From assembly GCF_900102175.1 (NCBI RefSeq), contig NZ_FNKN01000001.1, positions 1,302,001 to 1,366,000 of the forward strand: DNA of 64,000 bases. The letters are read 5' to 3'. This DNA comes from Microbacterium sp. cf332 (lineage in GTDB: Bacteria; Actinomycetota; Actinomycetes; Actinomycetales; Microbacteriaceae). Positions within the stretch are counted from its first letter, which is position 1. Each line of letters opens with the position of its first letter. This document shows positions 42,185 to 51,168 of the stretch, piece by piece. A model generated the notes under the pieces. That model ran no database searches, was not told the origin of the DNA, and saw nothing but the letters and a program-made list of their open reading frames with translations. The position numbers and the translations under genes are program-made.

Positions 42185-43219
42185 TCACGAGCTCCGGGGC
42201 GGCGTGCTCTCGCGCACGAGCACCTCGAGCGGCAGGGCGGCCGCAGCGTCGTCGTCGCCGTCGACCGCCGCGCGCAGGGCACGGTATCCGACCTCGGGCA
42301 GCGGCACGCGCACGGTCGTGAGCGGCGGGGTGACGTCGCGTCCCGTGGGGATGTCGTCGAAGCCGGCGAGTGCGATGTCGGCGCCGGGCTCGCGACCGGC
42401 GGCACGTACGGCGGTGAGCGCTCCGATCGCGACGACGTCGCTGATGCCGAACACGACGGTGCCGGGTTCGACGCCGTCGGCGAGGGCGGCGTCCATGGCC
42501 TCGGACCCGGACTCGCGACTGAAGCCCCCGCGGTACACACGCGGCTCCGCTCCCCCGCCGCCGGTGAAGCCCTCGCGGAAACCGTCGAGGCGGTCGTCGC
42601 TCGTCACGACGCCGTCGGCGGCGGCGAGCACGATCGCCGAGCGGTAGCCGCGCTCCGCGAGCGCGGCGCCGAGCTCGCGGGCGCCGCCGCGGTTGTCGAT
42701 GGCGACGCTCCGGATGCCGGGGGCTCCCGGTCCCAGCGCGACGACGGTGCCGCCGCTCGCGGCGATGAGGTCGAGCTCGGTGCGCAGCTCGTCCGACATC
42801 TCGCGCGAAGTGCGCGAGGCTGCCAGGATGATGCCGCGGGGGCGCTGGCCCCGCAGGGCGCGGACGAGCCGCAGCTCGCGCGCGGGGTCGCGTTCGGTGA
42901 TGGCGACGGTGACGACGAGGCCCGCTTCGTCGGCGCCGCGGGCGACGCCCGCCGCCAGCTGCCCGAAGTACGGGTCGGCGATGTCGGCCACCAGCAGCGC
43001 CACGATCGCGGACGTGCCGCGGGCCGTCGCCTGCGCCGACAGGTTGGCGGTGTAGCCGAGCCGTGCCGCGGCCGCCTCGACGCGTTCGCGGTAGGCATCG
43101 GCGACCTTACGGGTCGAGCCGTTCAGCGCGCGCGAGGCGGTCGCGAGCGACACCCCGGCCTCCCTCGCCACATCGTGCAGCGTGGCCGAGCCACGCGGCG
43201 ACATCCCGGTCTGTCCCAC
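42185..43219 (-). CDS. LacI-family transcriptional regulator
   Basis: A 344-residue LacI/GalR repressor. The HTH is at about 12-60 (ATLHDVAREAGVSLATASRALNG, then the hinge helix region AAARLGYTANLSAQA). The PBP1-like ligand domain includes ALLVADIADPYFGQLAAG and ALAGFDDIP. It is the only canonical LacI-type protein in the window and so the best candidate to bind the AAGCGCTT-type operators found at 46.6, 53.6, 57.6, 61.6 and 62.9 kb (inference). GTG 43219 is leaderless: TAGACT lies exactly six bases upstream, beginning with the TAG stop of the isomerase gene. Confidence 0.92.
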   Translation of the reverse strand: MGQTGMSPRGSATLHDVAREAGVSLATASRALNGSTRKVADAYRERVEAAAARLGYTANLSAQATARGTSAIVALLVADIADPYFGQLAAGVARGADEAGLVVTVAITERDPARELRLVRALRGQRPRGIILAASRTSREMSDELRTELDLIAASGGTVVALGPGAPGIRSVAIDNRGGARELGAALAERGYRSAIVLAAADGVVTSDDRLDGFREGFTGGGGAEPRVYRGGFSRESGSEAMDAALADGVEPGTVVFGISDVVAIGALTAVRAAGREPGADIALAGFDDIPTGRDVTPPLTTVRVPLPEVGYRALRAAVDGDDDAAAALPLEVLVRESTPPRSS

Positions 43220-43225
43220 GAGCCG

Positions 43226-43231
43226 AGTCTA
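43226..43231 (-). promoter_or_regulatory. Leaderless-type -10 element (TAGACT) for the LacI gene
   Basis: Minus strand TAGACT, then CGGCTC, then GTG 43219. The hexamer begins with the stop codon of the preceding isomerase gene. It is the same hexamer as at serS. Confidence 0.55.
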
Positions 43232-44113
43232 TGCGGTGAGGGTCCGCGCGCCCGAGAGGTGCGGTGCGACGGCGTCGCCGAACGCCTCGGCGGTGCGGCG
43301 CACCACGGCGGCCGGATCGGCGGCCCAGATGTCGGCGTTGAAGATCTCGACCTCGATGTCGCGGTCGTAGCCCGTGGCTTCCACCGCCCGGGTCAGCGCC
43401 GCGAAGTCGATCACCCCGTCGCCGGGGTAGTGCCGGCTCAGGAGCACGTCGGCGGGAAGCGGCGTCCTCCAGTCGCAGACCTGGTAGGTCGCGATACGCC
43501 CCTCGCGTCCGGCGCGCTCGATCGCGGGCAGCACGTCGGGGTCCCAGAAGATGTGGAACGTGTCGACGGTCGCGCCGACGACAGCGGGCTCGAAACCGGC
43601 GGCGATGTCGAGGGCCTGTCCGAGCGTCGAGACGACGCAGCGATCGGAGGCGAACATCGGATGCAGCGGCTCGATCGCCAGCGTCACCCCCGCGGCCTTG
43701 GCGTGCGGCGCGAGTTCGCCGATGGCGTCGCGGACGCGCTCCCGCGCCCCGACGATGTCGCGCGAGCCCTCGGGCAGCCCGCCCGCGACGAGCACCAGGA
43801 TCGCGGTCGAACCCGGTGCACCGGCGGCGGCGAGCACGGCCGCCTCCTCGATCGCGACGCGGTTGTCGTCGATCGAGGAACGCCGGGCGGGGCCCTCCGG
43901 CATCGTGAAGAAGCCGGCCCGGCAGTGGGTGGTGAACCGCAGGCCCGAGTCGGTCAGCATGGCGGCCGCCGTCGCGAGGCCGACCTCCTGCACGGGCTCG
44001 CGCCACAGTCCGATCGCCTCGATCCCGGCATCAGCGGTGACGCGGAGGGCGGTGGCGAGGTCAGCGTGCTTGATGGTGGCCTGGTTGATCGACAACCGCG
44101 GATCGACGCTCAT
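43229..44113 (-). CDS. Sugar phosphate isomerase/epimerase (xylose isomerase-like TIM barrel)
   Basis: A 294-residue AP-endonuclease-2/IolE-type barrel. It has ADAGIEAIGLWREP, VTLAIEPLHPMF (metal Glu), ATVDTFHIFWDP (His/Asp ligands), HYPGDGVIDF and the terminal IEVEIFNAD (Glu). Family members isomerise, epimerise or dehydrate keto-sugars and inosose-type compounds. ATG 44113 overlaps the DUF993 stop (ATGA). Together with DUF993 and a Gfo/Idh oxidoreductase it looks like a module for an oxidised (keto) sugar; the substrate is unknown. Confidence 0.85.
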   Translation of the reverse strand: MSVDPRLSINQATIKHADLATALRVTADAGIEAIGLWREPVQEVGLATAAAMLTDSGLRFTTHCRAGFFTMPEGPARRSSIDDNRVAIEEAAVLAAAGAPGSTAILVLVAGGLPEGSRDIVGARERVRDAIGELAPHAKAAGVTLAIEPLHPMFASDRCVVSTLGQALDIAAGFEPAVVGATVDTFHIFWDPDVLPAIERAGREGRIATYQVCDWRTPLPADVLLSRHYPGDGVIDFAALTRAVEATGYDRDIEVEIFNADIWAADPAAVVRRTAEAFGDAVAPHLSGARTLTA

Positions 44114-45312
44114 GCCTCGACCCCGTTCAGACGCAGCATCGCGTGCCAGCGGTCGGCGGCGAGCTCCGGCTGCTCGAGGGCGTGGGCGGCGTTGGCGAGC
44201 TCGACGATGCGCGAGAGGTGCGGCAGGCTGCGCGCCGAGTGCAGACCGCCCACCATCTGGAACGCCGCCTGGTGGCCGTTCAGCCACGACAGGAAGGCCA
44301 CACCGGTCTTGTAGTAGAACGTCGGGGCCGCGAAGACCTGCCGGCTGAGCTCCTCGGTGGGCCCGAGGATCGCGAGGTACCGGTCGGGGTCGCCCGCATC
44401 GAGGGCCTGGATCGCGGCCGATGCGACGGGCGTGATCGCGGCGAACGCGCCGAGCAGCGCGTCCGAGTGCTGCCGCGTCGAGGCCGGGTCGCGCTCGGGC
44501 TGGGTCGCCTCCGGCACGTCAGCGCCCCCGATGAGGCCGACGTAGTTGAAGTCGTCGCCCGTGAACATGCGCACGCCCTCGGGCAGACGCTCGCGCACCG
44601 AGACCTCCGACGACGCGTCGAGCAGGCTCATCTTCACGCCCGCGACTCTGTCGGAGTTCTCACCGATGATCTCGACGAGGACGTCGGATGCCGCGCGCCA
44701 GTCGGGCGACCCGAAGTAGCCCGCGAGGCTGGGGTCGAAGGCGGTTCCGAGCCAATGCAGGACGACGGGTCCCGATGCCGCGGCGAGTACTTCGCGATAC
44801 ACGCGGCGGTAGTCATCGGCCGACGACGCCGCTCGGGCGAGGTGCCGCGACGCCATGAGGACCGGGCCCGCGCCCTGGTCCTCGGTGAAGGCGAGCTGGC
44901 TCTTGTAGGCGTCGACGACCTGGTCGAGCGAGATGTGCTCGTCGTCGACGTGGTCGGTGTTGACGCCGACGACGACCGAGCCGCCCTCCTCGCGCGCGAC
45001 CTCCGCCGAGCGGGCGATGAGCTCGCGCGTGGCCTGGGCATCCAGCCCCATGTTGCGCTGCGCGGTGTCCATGGCGTCGGCGACGCCGAGCCCCCAGGAG
45101 TACACGGCGCGGCGGAAGCCGAGGGTGGCGTCCCAGTCGATCTGCGCCGGCCGGCCGGGGGTGTTGTCGGCCGAGACGACGGGGACGACGTGCGCCGCAG
45201 CGTATGCGACGCGACTGCGCAGCGCGGTCTCCGGCCGGGCGAAGCCGGGGGCCTCGGCGAGGGGGACGGAGGTGACGGCGCCGTCGGCGCCGAGGAGGGT
45301 GAGCCGGGTCAT
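44110..45312 (-). CDS. DUF993 (dihydrodipicolinate synthase-like) protein
   Basis: A 400-residue protein of the DUF993 family, distantly related to the DapA aldolase barrel. Recognisable segments are VVPVVSADNTPGRPAQIDWDATLGFRRAVYSWGLGVADAMDTAQRNMGLD, GPVVLHWLGTAFDPSLAGYFG, DRVAGVKMSLLD and FYYKTGVAFLSWLNGHQAAFQMVGGL. The lysine in GVKMSLLD is placed where DapA-type enzymes form a Schiff base, so an aldolase or lyase role is plausible but not shown. It lies between the Gfo/Idh and isomerase genes. Confidence 0.8.
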   Translation of the reverse strand: MTRLTLLGADGAVTSVPLAEAPGFARPETALRSRVAYAAAHVVPVVSADNTPGRPAQIDWDATLGFRRAVYSWGLGVADAMDTAQRNMGLDAQATRELIARSAEVAREEGGSVVVGVNTDHVDDEHISLDQVVDAYKSQLAFTEDQGAGPVLMASRHLARAASSADDYRRVYREVLAAASGPVVLHWLGTAFDPSLAGYFGSPDWRAASDVLVEIIGENSDRVAGVKMSLLDASSEVSVRERLPEGVRMFTGDDFNYVGLIGGADVPEATQPERDPASTRQHSDALLGAFAAITPVASAAIQALDAGDPDRYLAILGPTEELSRQVFAAPTFYYKTGVAFLSWLNGHQAAFQMVGGLHSARSLPHLSRIVELANAAHALEQPELAADRWHAMLRLNGVEA

Positions 45313-45322
45313 CGTGCGGCGC

Positions 45323-46522
45323 TCAGATGTCGAGAGCCGGCAGCTCGACCTTGCGGCCCTCGCGGCTCGACTGCAGCCCCGCCGCGGCGAGCTGCACGCC
45401 CCGGGCGCCGGCGAGCAGGTCGAACTCGTAGGGCGTCTCCGTCACGTAGGAGACGAGGAACTCCTCCCACTGCTGGCGGAAGCCGTTGAGGAAGACGTCG
45501 TTGGTGGGCACGTTCTGCCAGTCGGCGTCGTAGTCGTGCGTGTCTTCGAGATCGGGGTTCCACACCGGCTTCGGGGTGGCGTTGCGCGGCTGGATCTTCG
45601 CGCCGAAAAGACCCACGACGGCCGAGCCGTGCGTGCCGTCGACGTGGAACTCGACGAGCTCGTCGCGATTGACGCGGACGGTCCACGACGAGTTGATCTG
45701 CGCGACGACGCCGCCCTCGAGCTCGAAGACGCCGTAGGCGGCATCCTCCGCCGTCGCGGTGTAGTGCTCGCCCTTCTCGTCCCAGCGGTCCGCGATGTGG
45801 ACGGCGGCCTGGGCGTAGACGGTCTTGACCCCGCCGAAGAGGTTCTCGAGCACGTAGTTCCAGTGCGGGAACATGTCGACGATGATGCCTCCGCCGTCCT
45901 CGGCGCGGTAGTTCCAGCTCGGGCGCTGCGCGGGCTGCCAGTCGCCCTCGAACACCCAGTAGCCGAATTCGCCGCGCACCGAGAGGATGCGGCCGAAGAA
46001 GCCGGAGTCGATGAGGCGCTTGAGCTTCTGCAGACCCGGCAGGTAGAGCTTGTCGTGAACGACGCCGGTCTTGACGCCCGCCTCGGCGGCGAGCTTGGCC
46101 AGCTCGAGCGCCTCGTCGACGGACTCGGCGGTGGGCTTCTCGGTGTAGATCGTCTTGCCGGCGGCGATCGCCTTGCGCAGCGCGGACGCGCGAGCCTTCG
46201 TGACGAGGAAGTCGGCGTAGATCTCCCAGCGCGGATCGGCGAGGGCGGCGTCGAGATCGGTCGTGTAGTCCTCGATGTCGTGCTTGGCCGCGAGGTCGGC
46301 GAGCTTGGCCGCGCTGCGTCCGACGAGGAGCGGCTTCACCGTCACCTTCGTGCCGTCGGCCAGCTCGATGCCGCCCTGGTCACGGATCGCGAGGATCGAG
46401 CGGACGAGGTGCTGGCGATAGCCCATGCGGCCGGAGACGCCGTTCATGATGATGCCGATCTCGCGGACCTGCGGGGCGGTCGCCGTCTCCGGCGCGGGGC
46501 TGAGGGTGGTCGTCTCTGACAC
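45323..46522 (-). CDS. Gfo/Idh/MocA-family oxidoreductase
   Basis: A 399-residue NAD(P)-dependent sugar dehydrogenase. Its Rossmann domain has IIMNGVSGRMGYRQHL, followed by the family motif YTEKPTAESVDEALELAKLA (EKP lysine). The C-terminal alpha/beta domain includes DGGGIIVDMFPHWNYVLENLFG with the His proposed as catalytic. It heads the DUF993-isomerase cluster and is preceded by a promoter with an AAGCGCTT operator. It probably oxidises a glycoside or sugar at one hydroxyl; the substrate is unknown. Confidence 0.9.
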   Translation of the reverse strand: MSETTTLSPAPETATAPQVREIGIIMNGVSGRMGYRQHLVRSILAIRDQGGIELADGTKVTVKPLLVGRSAAKLADLAAKHDIEDYTTDLDAALADPRWEIYADFLVTKARASALRKAIAAGKTIYTEKPTAESVDEALELAKLAAEAGVKTGVVHDKLYLPGLQKLKRLIDSGFFGRILSVRGEFGYWVFEGDWQPAQRPSWNYRAEDGGGIIVDMFPHWNYVLENLFGGVKTVYAQAAVHIADRWDEKGEHYTATAEDAAYGVFELEGGVVAQINSSWTVRVNRDELVEFHVDGTHGSAVVGLFGAKIQPRNATPKPVWNPDLEDTHDYDADWQNVPTNDVFLNGFRQQWEEFLVSYVTETPYEFDLLAGARGVQLAAAGLQSSREGRKVELPALDI

Positions 46523-46560
46523 GGGCGTTCCTTTGCTTCATCCGCTCACCGGATCAGGTG

Positions 46561-46582
46561 GTAAGCGCTTTCCCATACTGTA
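46561..46582 (-). promoter_or_regulatory. LacI-type operator and -10 of the Gfo/Idh-DUF993 cluster
   Basis: Plus-strand GTAAGCGCTTTC (46561-46572; core AAGCGCTT palindrome at 46563-46570) lies just downstream of a minus-strand TACAGT -10 (46582-46577). A TTGCGT is 18 bases further upstream. The operator covers the predicted start of transcription. Confidence 0.6.
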
Positions 46583-46634
46583 GATGCCCGCCGTCCGCGG
46601 ACGCAAGCCTGAGCCCGACGGATGCCGGGCCGCG

Positions 46635-48155
46635 TCACCCCAGCCGCACGGCCGCCCACGAGATCGGCGGCAGAGACAGCGACAGGACGCCGTCCTCGAC
46701 GGAGATCCCCGGCACCGGGACCACCCCGACGCGCTCGGGCTCGTCGAGCGTGTTCGCGGCGTATCGGTCGTCGTCGTGCAGCAGGTGCGACTCGATGACG
46801 GACACGCCCGCGCCCGCCGCTGCGAGTGCCGACACGTCGATGCGGAGGTCCTCGCCGTCGCCCGTCGACCGGTTCACGACGAACAGCGTCGCGCCCGCGT
46901 CGTCGACGGTGGCCACGGCATTGACGTTGGGCACCGTGCCGAAGCGCTCGCTCTCGAACGACCCCGAGAGCACGGGCACCGAGATCGCGCGCTCCCCCGC
47001 CAGCCGCGAGGTGAGCGAGAAGGGGTGGAAGGTCGTCTGCCGCCACGCGGGTCCGCCCGGCTCGGTCATCACCGGGGCGATGACGTTGACGAGCTGCGCG
47101 AGCGACGCCGACCGCACGCGGTCGCTGTGCTGGAGCAGCGTGATGAGCAGATCGCCGAACACGACCGCATCGAGCGCGCTGTACCGGTCTTCGAGCAGGC
47201 GCGGAGCCACGGGCCAGCCCGGCTCGCGCGGCTTGTCGTCCTGGCCGCCCTCGTCGTTGTGGAGGTACCAGACGTTCCACTCGTCGAAGGAGATCATGAT
47301 GCGCTTGTCGCTCTTCTTCGTCGCCGCGACCGCGTCGGCGATCGAGACGACCGAGGCGATGAAGCGCGACATGTCGACGCCCGACGCGAGGAACTCCTGG
47401 GCGTTCCCGAAACGCTCCTGGTAGTACGAGTGGCAGGAGATGAAGTCGACGTCGTCGAACGTGTGCTCCAGCACCGTGCGCTCCCACGACCCGAAGGTCG
47501 GCATCCCGCTGCCGGACGAGCCGCAGACGACCAGCTCGATGTCGGGGTCGAGCATCCGCATGGCCTTCGCCGTACGCGACGCGAGCTTGCCGTAGTCGTC
47601 GGCGTTGCGGTGACCCAGCTGCCACGGCCCGTCCATCTCGTTGCCGAGACACCACATGCGCACCGCGAAGGGGTCGCGACGACCGTTCGCGGCGCGCTGG
47701 CGGGTCCACGACGTGTCGGCGTCGGAGTTGACGTACTCGAGGAGATCGATCGCCTCCTGCGTGCCCCGCGTGCCGAGGTTGACCGCGAGCATGAGGTCGC
47801 TCCCGACGAGCTCGAGCCAGCGCGCGAACTCGTGCAGGCCCACCTCGTTCGTCTCGGTGGAGTGCCACGCGAGGTCGAGGCGGCGCGGGCGCTCGTCGTG
47901 CGGTCCCACGCCGTCCTCCCACCGGTAGCCCGAGACGAAGTTGCCGCCGGGGTAGCGGATGGTCGACACCCCGAGCTCGCGGACGAGCTCGACGACATCC
48001 GCTCGGAACCCGTCGGCATCCGCTGCCGGATGACCGGGTTCGTGGATGCCGTCGTAGATGTGACGTCCGAGGTGCTCCACGAACCCGCCGAAGATGCGGC
48101 GGTCGATGCGGGAGATCTCGAAGCGGGGGTCGATGGCGGCGTTCGTCGGCGTCAT
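46635..48155 (-). CDS. abfA: Alpha-L-arabinofuranosidase (GH51)
   Basis: A 506-residue GH51 enzyme releasing arabinofuranose from arabinan or arabinoxylan oligosaccharides. The barrel starts RIFGGFVEHLGRHIYDGIHEPG and includes STIRYPGGNFVSGYRWEDGVGP. The acid/base is E173 in WCLGNEMDGPWQLG and the nucleophile E292 in ISFDEWNVWY. A C-terminal beta-sandwich follows. There is no signal peptide, hence cytoplasmic, consistent with an importer in the same operon. ATG 48155 is preceded by GAGGAAAG; upstream in-frame codons run through a hairpin. Confidence 0.95.
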   Translation of the reverse strand: MTPTNAAIDPRFEISRIDRRIFGGFVEHLGRHIYDGIHEPGHPAADADGFRADVVELVRELGVSTIRYPGGNFVSGYRWEDGVGPHDERPRRLDLAWHSTETNEVGLHEFARWLELVGSDLMLAVNLGTRGTQEAIDLLEYVNSDADTSWTRQRAANGRRDPFAVRMWCLGNEMDGPWQLGHRNADDYGKLASRTAKAMRMLDPDIELVVCGSSGSGMPTFGSWERTVLEHTFDDVDFISCHSYYQERFGNAQEFLASGVDMSRFIASVVSIADAVAATKKSDKRIMISFDEWNVWYLHNDEGGQDDKPREPGWPVAPRLLEDRYSALDAVVFGDLLITLLQHSDRVRSASLAQLVNVIAPVMTEPGGPAWRQTTFHPFSLTSRLAGERAISVPVLSGSFESERFGTVPNVNAVATVDDAGATLFVVNRSTGDGEDLRIDVSALAAAGAGVSVIESHLLHDDDRYAANTLDEPERVGVVPVPGISVEDGVLSLSLPPISWAAVRLG

Positions 48156-48173
48156 GTCTTTCCTCGGGTCAGC

Positions 48174-48205
48174 GGGGATGCCGCGCATCCGCGCGCGGCA
48201 TCCCC
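48174..48205 (-). terminator. Intercistronic hairpin between binding protein 2 and arabinofuranosidase genes
   Basis: GGGGATGCCGCGC (48174-48186) pairs perfectly with GCGCGGCATCCCC (48193-48205), loop of six bases, 14 bases past the binding-protein stop. No T tract; a processing, attenuation or stability element. Confidence 0.6.
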
Positions 48206-48218
48206 GACGGGGTCGGCC

Positions 48219-49499
48219 TCAGCCCAGGACGACCTCGGCTTCGGAGAAGAACTGGTCCACAGCCTGGTCCACCGAGGTGGTTCCGAGGCCCAGCGACTTG
48301 CCGAGCTCCCAGAACGTCTGCTCGAGCGAGCCGTATCCGGCGACGGGCACGGGCGGAGCGTCGCCGATGCGGTCGGCCGCCGACTCGATGTAGTCGGCGA
48401 CCTGCTTGTCCGGTCCCTCGAGGGTCGCGCCGGCGAGCTTCGAGGTCGAGGCCGGGAAGCCGAGCGTGGTGCCGAAGATCTCGCCCGCCGCCTCGGAGTT
48501 CACGACGAAGTCGAGGAAGAGCGCAGCCGCCTGCGGGTGCTCGGTCTTGGCCGAGATCGCCACCTGGAGTCCGGCCTGACGGTAGAGGTCCTTCGAACCG
48601 TCCTTCGCCGTCGGCGGCGCCACGATCGAGATCGACGACGCGCCCGAGTCGGCCAGATACCCGCCCAGGAAGTTGCTCCAGCTCATCTCGCTCGCCGTGA
48701 GCGCGGCACCGAAGCCCGACTTGGGCGACAGCTCCTCGAGACGCTGCTGCGGTACGGCGACGCCGCCGCGGAGCGTGTCGCCGCTCTCCCAGAACTCGCG
48801 CAACTGGTCCTTCGTGAAACCGAGCTCCCCGTCGTCGGTGTACAGGTTGCCGCCGTCGGCGCGCAGCGCCAGCTCGAAGACCTGGATGCGCTGGGTGTAG
48901 TCGGTGCCGCCGTACACGGCACCGCTGGTCGCGTCGGTGACCTCGGCCATCCAATCGTCGAACGCGCCGAAGTCGGTGCCGCCCTCGGGGGCCTCGACAC
49001 CCGCCTGGGCGACGAGATCATCGTTGACGAAGTTCGCCCACAGGCTGTAGCCGGTCGGCAGCGAGTACTGCGTGCCGTCGAGGGCACCCGTCCCGAGCAG
49101 ACCGTCGTCGAAGGTGGTCATGTCGATCTGGTCGGCGACCTGAGCGAGATCGAGCAGATTGCCCGACTCTCCGTACTGACGCAGGTAGCTGTCGGAGAAC
49201 TGGAAGACGTCCGGCAGCCCGCCGCCCGCCGCCTCGGTCTGCCGCTTCTCCCAGTAGCTCGGGAAGTCGGTGAAGCTGACGTTGACGGTGATGTTGGGGT
49301 ATTCCTCGTTGAACGCCGCGATCAGCTCGTCGTAGCGCGTCGCGCGGTCGTCGTTGCCCCAGAACGCGTAGGTGAGCGTGACCTTCTCGTCGGGGTCGAA
49401 CGCGGCGGCGGTCGGCGTCTGAGCGCCGCCGCATCCGCTCAGGGCCAGCGCACCGGCGGCGACGATGCCGATCGATGCGAGCAGGCGGGTTGCCTTCAT
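48219..49499 (-). CDS. Solute-binding lipoprotein 2 of the arabinose-type importer operon
   Basis: A 426-residue CUT1 sugar-binding protein with signal peptide and lipobox ALSGCGG. The mature part begins FDPDEKVTLTYAFWGND and contains EKRQTEAAGGGLPDVFQF. It is clearly paralogous to the binding protein at 52228-53526 along the full length, yet lies at the far end of the same operon. ATG 49499 follows AAAGGA. Two binding proteins for one permease pair would allow two ligands or dosage control. Confidence 0.92.
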   Translation of the reverse strand: MKATRLLASIGIVAAGALALSGCGGAQTPTAAAFDPDEKVTLTYAFWGNDDRATRYDELIAAFNEEYPNITVNVSFTDFPSYWEKRQTEAAGGGLPDVFQFSDSYLRQYGESGNLLDLAQVADQIDMTTFDDGLLGTGALDGTQYSLPTGYSLWANFVNDDLVAQAGVEAPEGGTDFGAFDDWMAEVTDATSGAVYGGTDYTQRIQVFELALRADGGNLYTDDGELGFTKDQLREFWESGDTLRGGVAVPQQRLEELSPKSGFGAALTASEMSWSNFLGGYLADSGASSISIVAPPTAKDGSKDLYRQAGLQVAISAKTEHPQAAALFLDFVVNSEAAGEIFGTTLGFPASTSKLAGATLEGPDKQVADYIESAADRIGDAPPVPVAGYGSLEQTFWELGKSLGLGTTSVDQAVDQFFSEAEVVLG

Positions 49500-49544
49500 C
49501 GGAGTCCTTTCTTCGGGAGCGGCCCGGGGGGACGGGTCTGGTGG

Positions 49545-49566
49545 GGATGCCGCAGCGCGGGCATCC
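49545..49566 (-). other. Short intercistronic hairpin before binding protein 2
   Basis: GGATGCC (49545-49551) pairs with GGCATCC (49560-49566). It lies between the DUF624-like gene end and the binding-protein start. Confidence 0.35.
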
Positions 49567-49570
49567 GGGA

Positions 49571-50239
49571 TCAGGTGCGGCGCGGGCGTGCCGGGATCGC
49601 CACGACCGCGAGGGCGGCGCAGCCGATGCCGGCGACGAACAGCGGCGGAAGGGCCCACGTGACCACGACGACGAAGGCCGCGGTGGCCCCGAGGTAGGCG
49701 ACGCCGACCACGTCGCCGCGAGCGGCGTCCGGGATCGCACGGATCGCGGCCCGCCAGCCGAGCTCGGGGCTCCAGGCCCCGGCGGCGAGGAGCAGGGCGA
49801 CGGCGAGCGCGGCGAGCCCCGTCCAGCCGACCGCCTCGACCACGGCACCGCCCGGGAGGAAGCCCGAACGGGCCAGGTCGATGTCGAGCAGCAGCACGAG
49901 GGTCGCGCCGAGCACCCCCAGCCCGACGGCCGCTCCCGGCACCAGACCGGCACGCACGTCCGCCCAGAACAGGGCGAGGCGCGAGTCGTCGGCGGCGACA
50001 TAGCGTCGCAGGTGCCGTACTCCGGCCGCGAGCGCGATCGGGAGCGTGACGACGGTGAGCGAGACGACGCCGATGAGGAGCCCGATCAGCAGTACCTCGC
50101 CGAGCAGGGCGAACGCCCCGGCGGCACCGGGATGCCGCAGCTGCGGACGCGCGTCGAGGGTCGGACCGCTGCCCGAACGGTCGGCGCGGGCTGCCGCACG
50201 CTCCTCGCGTCGTGTGCGCGGCCGCTCGTCGGTCGACAC
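49571..50239 (-). CDS. Putative DUF624/YesL-like membrane protein
   Basis: A 222-residue protein: about 35 basic residues, then roughly five hydrophobic segments. The first is LLGEVLLIGLLIGVVSLTVVTLPIALAAG and the last is FVAGIGCAALAVVAIP. The position directly after a MalG-type permease (two-base gap), size and topology match the DUF624 protein of the uronate operon, but sequence conservation is weak, so the family call is tentative. GTG 50239 start. It is probably a transporter-associated membrane protein. Confidence 0.6.
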   Translation of the reverse strand: MSTDERPRTRREERAAARADRSGSGPTLDARPQLRHPGAAGAFALLGEVLLIGLLIGVVSLTVVTLPIALAAGVRHLRRYVAADDSRLALFWADVRAGLVPGAAVGLGVLGATLVLLLDIDLARSGFLPGGAVVEAVGWTGLAALAVALLLAAGAWSPELGWRAAIRAIPDAARGDVVGVAYLGATAAFVVVVTWALPPLFVAGIGCAALAVVAIPARPRRT

Positions 50240-50241
50240 CG

Positions 50242-51168
50242 CTAGCCCTTCAGACCCTGGGTGGCGACGCCGTCGACCAGGAACTTCTGGAAGACGATGA
50301 AGAACAGCAGGATCGGCACCAGCGCGATGAACGACGCCGTGACCGTCGCGCCGTAGTCGCTCGACGAGGTCTGGTCGTTGTAGAGCCGCAGTGCGATCGG
50401 CAGCGGATAGTTCTCCGGGCTCGTGAGATAGAGCAGCGGCCCGAGGAAGTCGTTCCACGCCCAGATGAAGCTGAAGATCGCGCAGGTGATGAGCGCGGGC
50501 TTGATGAGGGGCAGGATGATCGACCAGAAGATGCGGAGGTGACCCGCCCCGTCGATCTTCGCGGCCTCGTCCATGTCGCGGGGCATCTGCCGGATGAACT
50601 GGACGAGCAGGAAGACGAAGAACGCCTCGGTCGCGAGGAACTTCGGCAGCAGGAGGGGCCAGTAGGTGTCGACCATCCCCAGATTGTTGAAGATGATGTA
50701 CTGCGGGATGATCACGACGTGGAACGGCAGCAGCAGCGTGCCGATCATGGCGGCGAACAGGATGCCGAGTCCCTTGAACTGCAGCCGCGCGAAGGCGTAG
50801 GCCGCGAGGGCCGACGACAGCACCGTTCCGATGACCGAGACGCCGGCGATGAGCAGCGAGTTGGCGAAGAAGCGCCACATGGGCACACCCGCGATCCCCT
50901 CGCCGACCTTGATGTAGTTCTCGATCGTGGGGGCGTTCGGCAGCAGGCCCATGTTCTGGCCGAACTCGCTGTTGGGCTTGAAGGTCGACAGCAGCAGCCA
51001 GACCAGCGGGTAGAGCACGACCGCCGTGATGACGATCAGCACGGCGAACCACACGATGGTCTGCCAGGTCTTGCGCTTGACTCTGCGTCGCGCGGGCGGC
51101 ATCGGCGTGCTCTGCTGCTCGGCGAAGATGGCTTCGCTCGTGAGCGGTGAGGTGGGTGACGTGGTCAT
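50242..51168 (-). CDS. Carbohydrate ABC transporter permease (MalG-type), arabinose-type operon
   Basis: A 308-residue six-span permease: EAA loop DMDEAAKIDGAGHLRIFWSIILPLIKPAL and the ending FQKFLVDGVATQGLKG. It pairs with the upstream MalF-type permease through an ATGA overlap. Arabinan-derived oligosaccharide is the likely cargo given the GH51 gene downstream (inference). Confidence 0.92.
   Translation of the reverse strand: MTTSPTSPLTSEAIFAEQQSTPMPPARRRVKRKTWQTIVWFAVLIVITAVVLYPLVWLLLSTFKPNSEFGQNMGLLPNAPTIENYIKVGEGIAGVPMWRFFANSLLIAGVSVIGTVLSSALAAYAFARLQFKGLGILFAAMIGTLLLPFHVVIIPQYIIFNNLGMVDTYWPLLLPKFLATEAFFVFLLVQFIRQMPRDMDEAAKIDGAGHLRIFWSIILPLIKPALITCAIFSFIWAWNDFLGPLLYLTSPENYPLPIALRLYNDQTSSSDYGATVTASFIALVPILLFFIVFQKFLVDGVATQGLKG

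Noticed and set aside
41138..44314. Plus-strand open frame of about 1058 codons over the glycerate kinase/LacI/isomerase genes
   Set aside because: Shadow frame with simple composition; the minus-strand genes are well supported.
46584..49697. Plus-strand open frame of about 1037 codons antisense to the GH51 and binding-protein genes
   Set aside because: Same reason: no family motifs, while GH51 and the binding protein on the minus strand have catalytic residues and lipobox.
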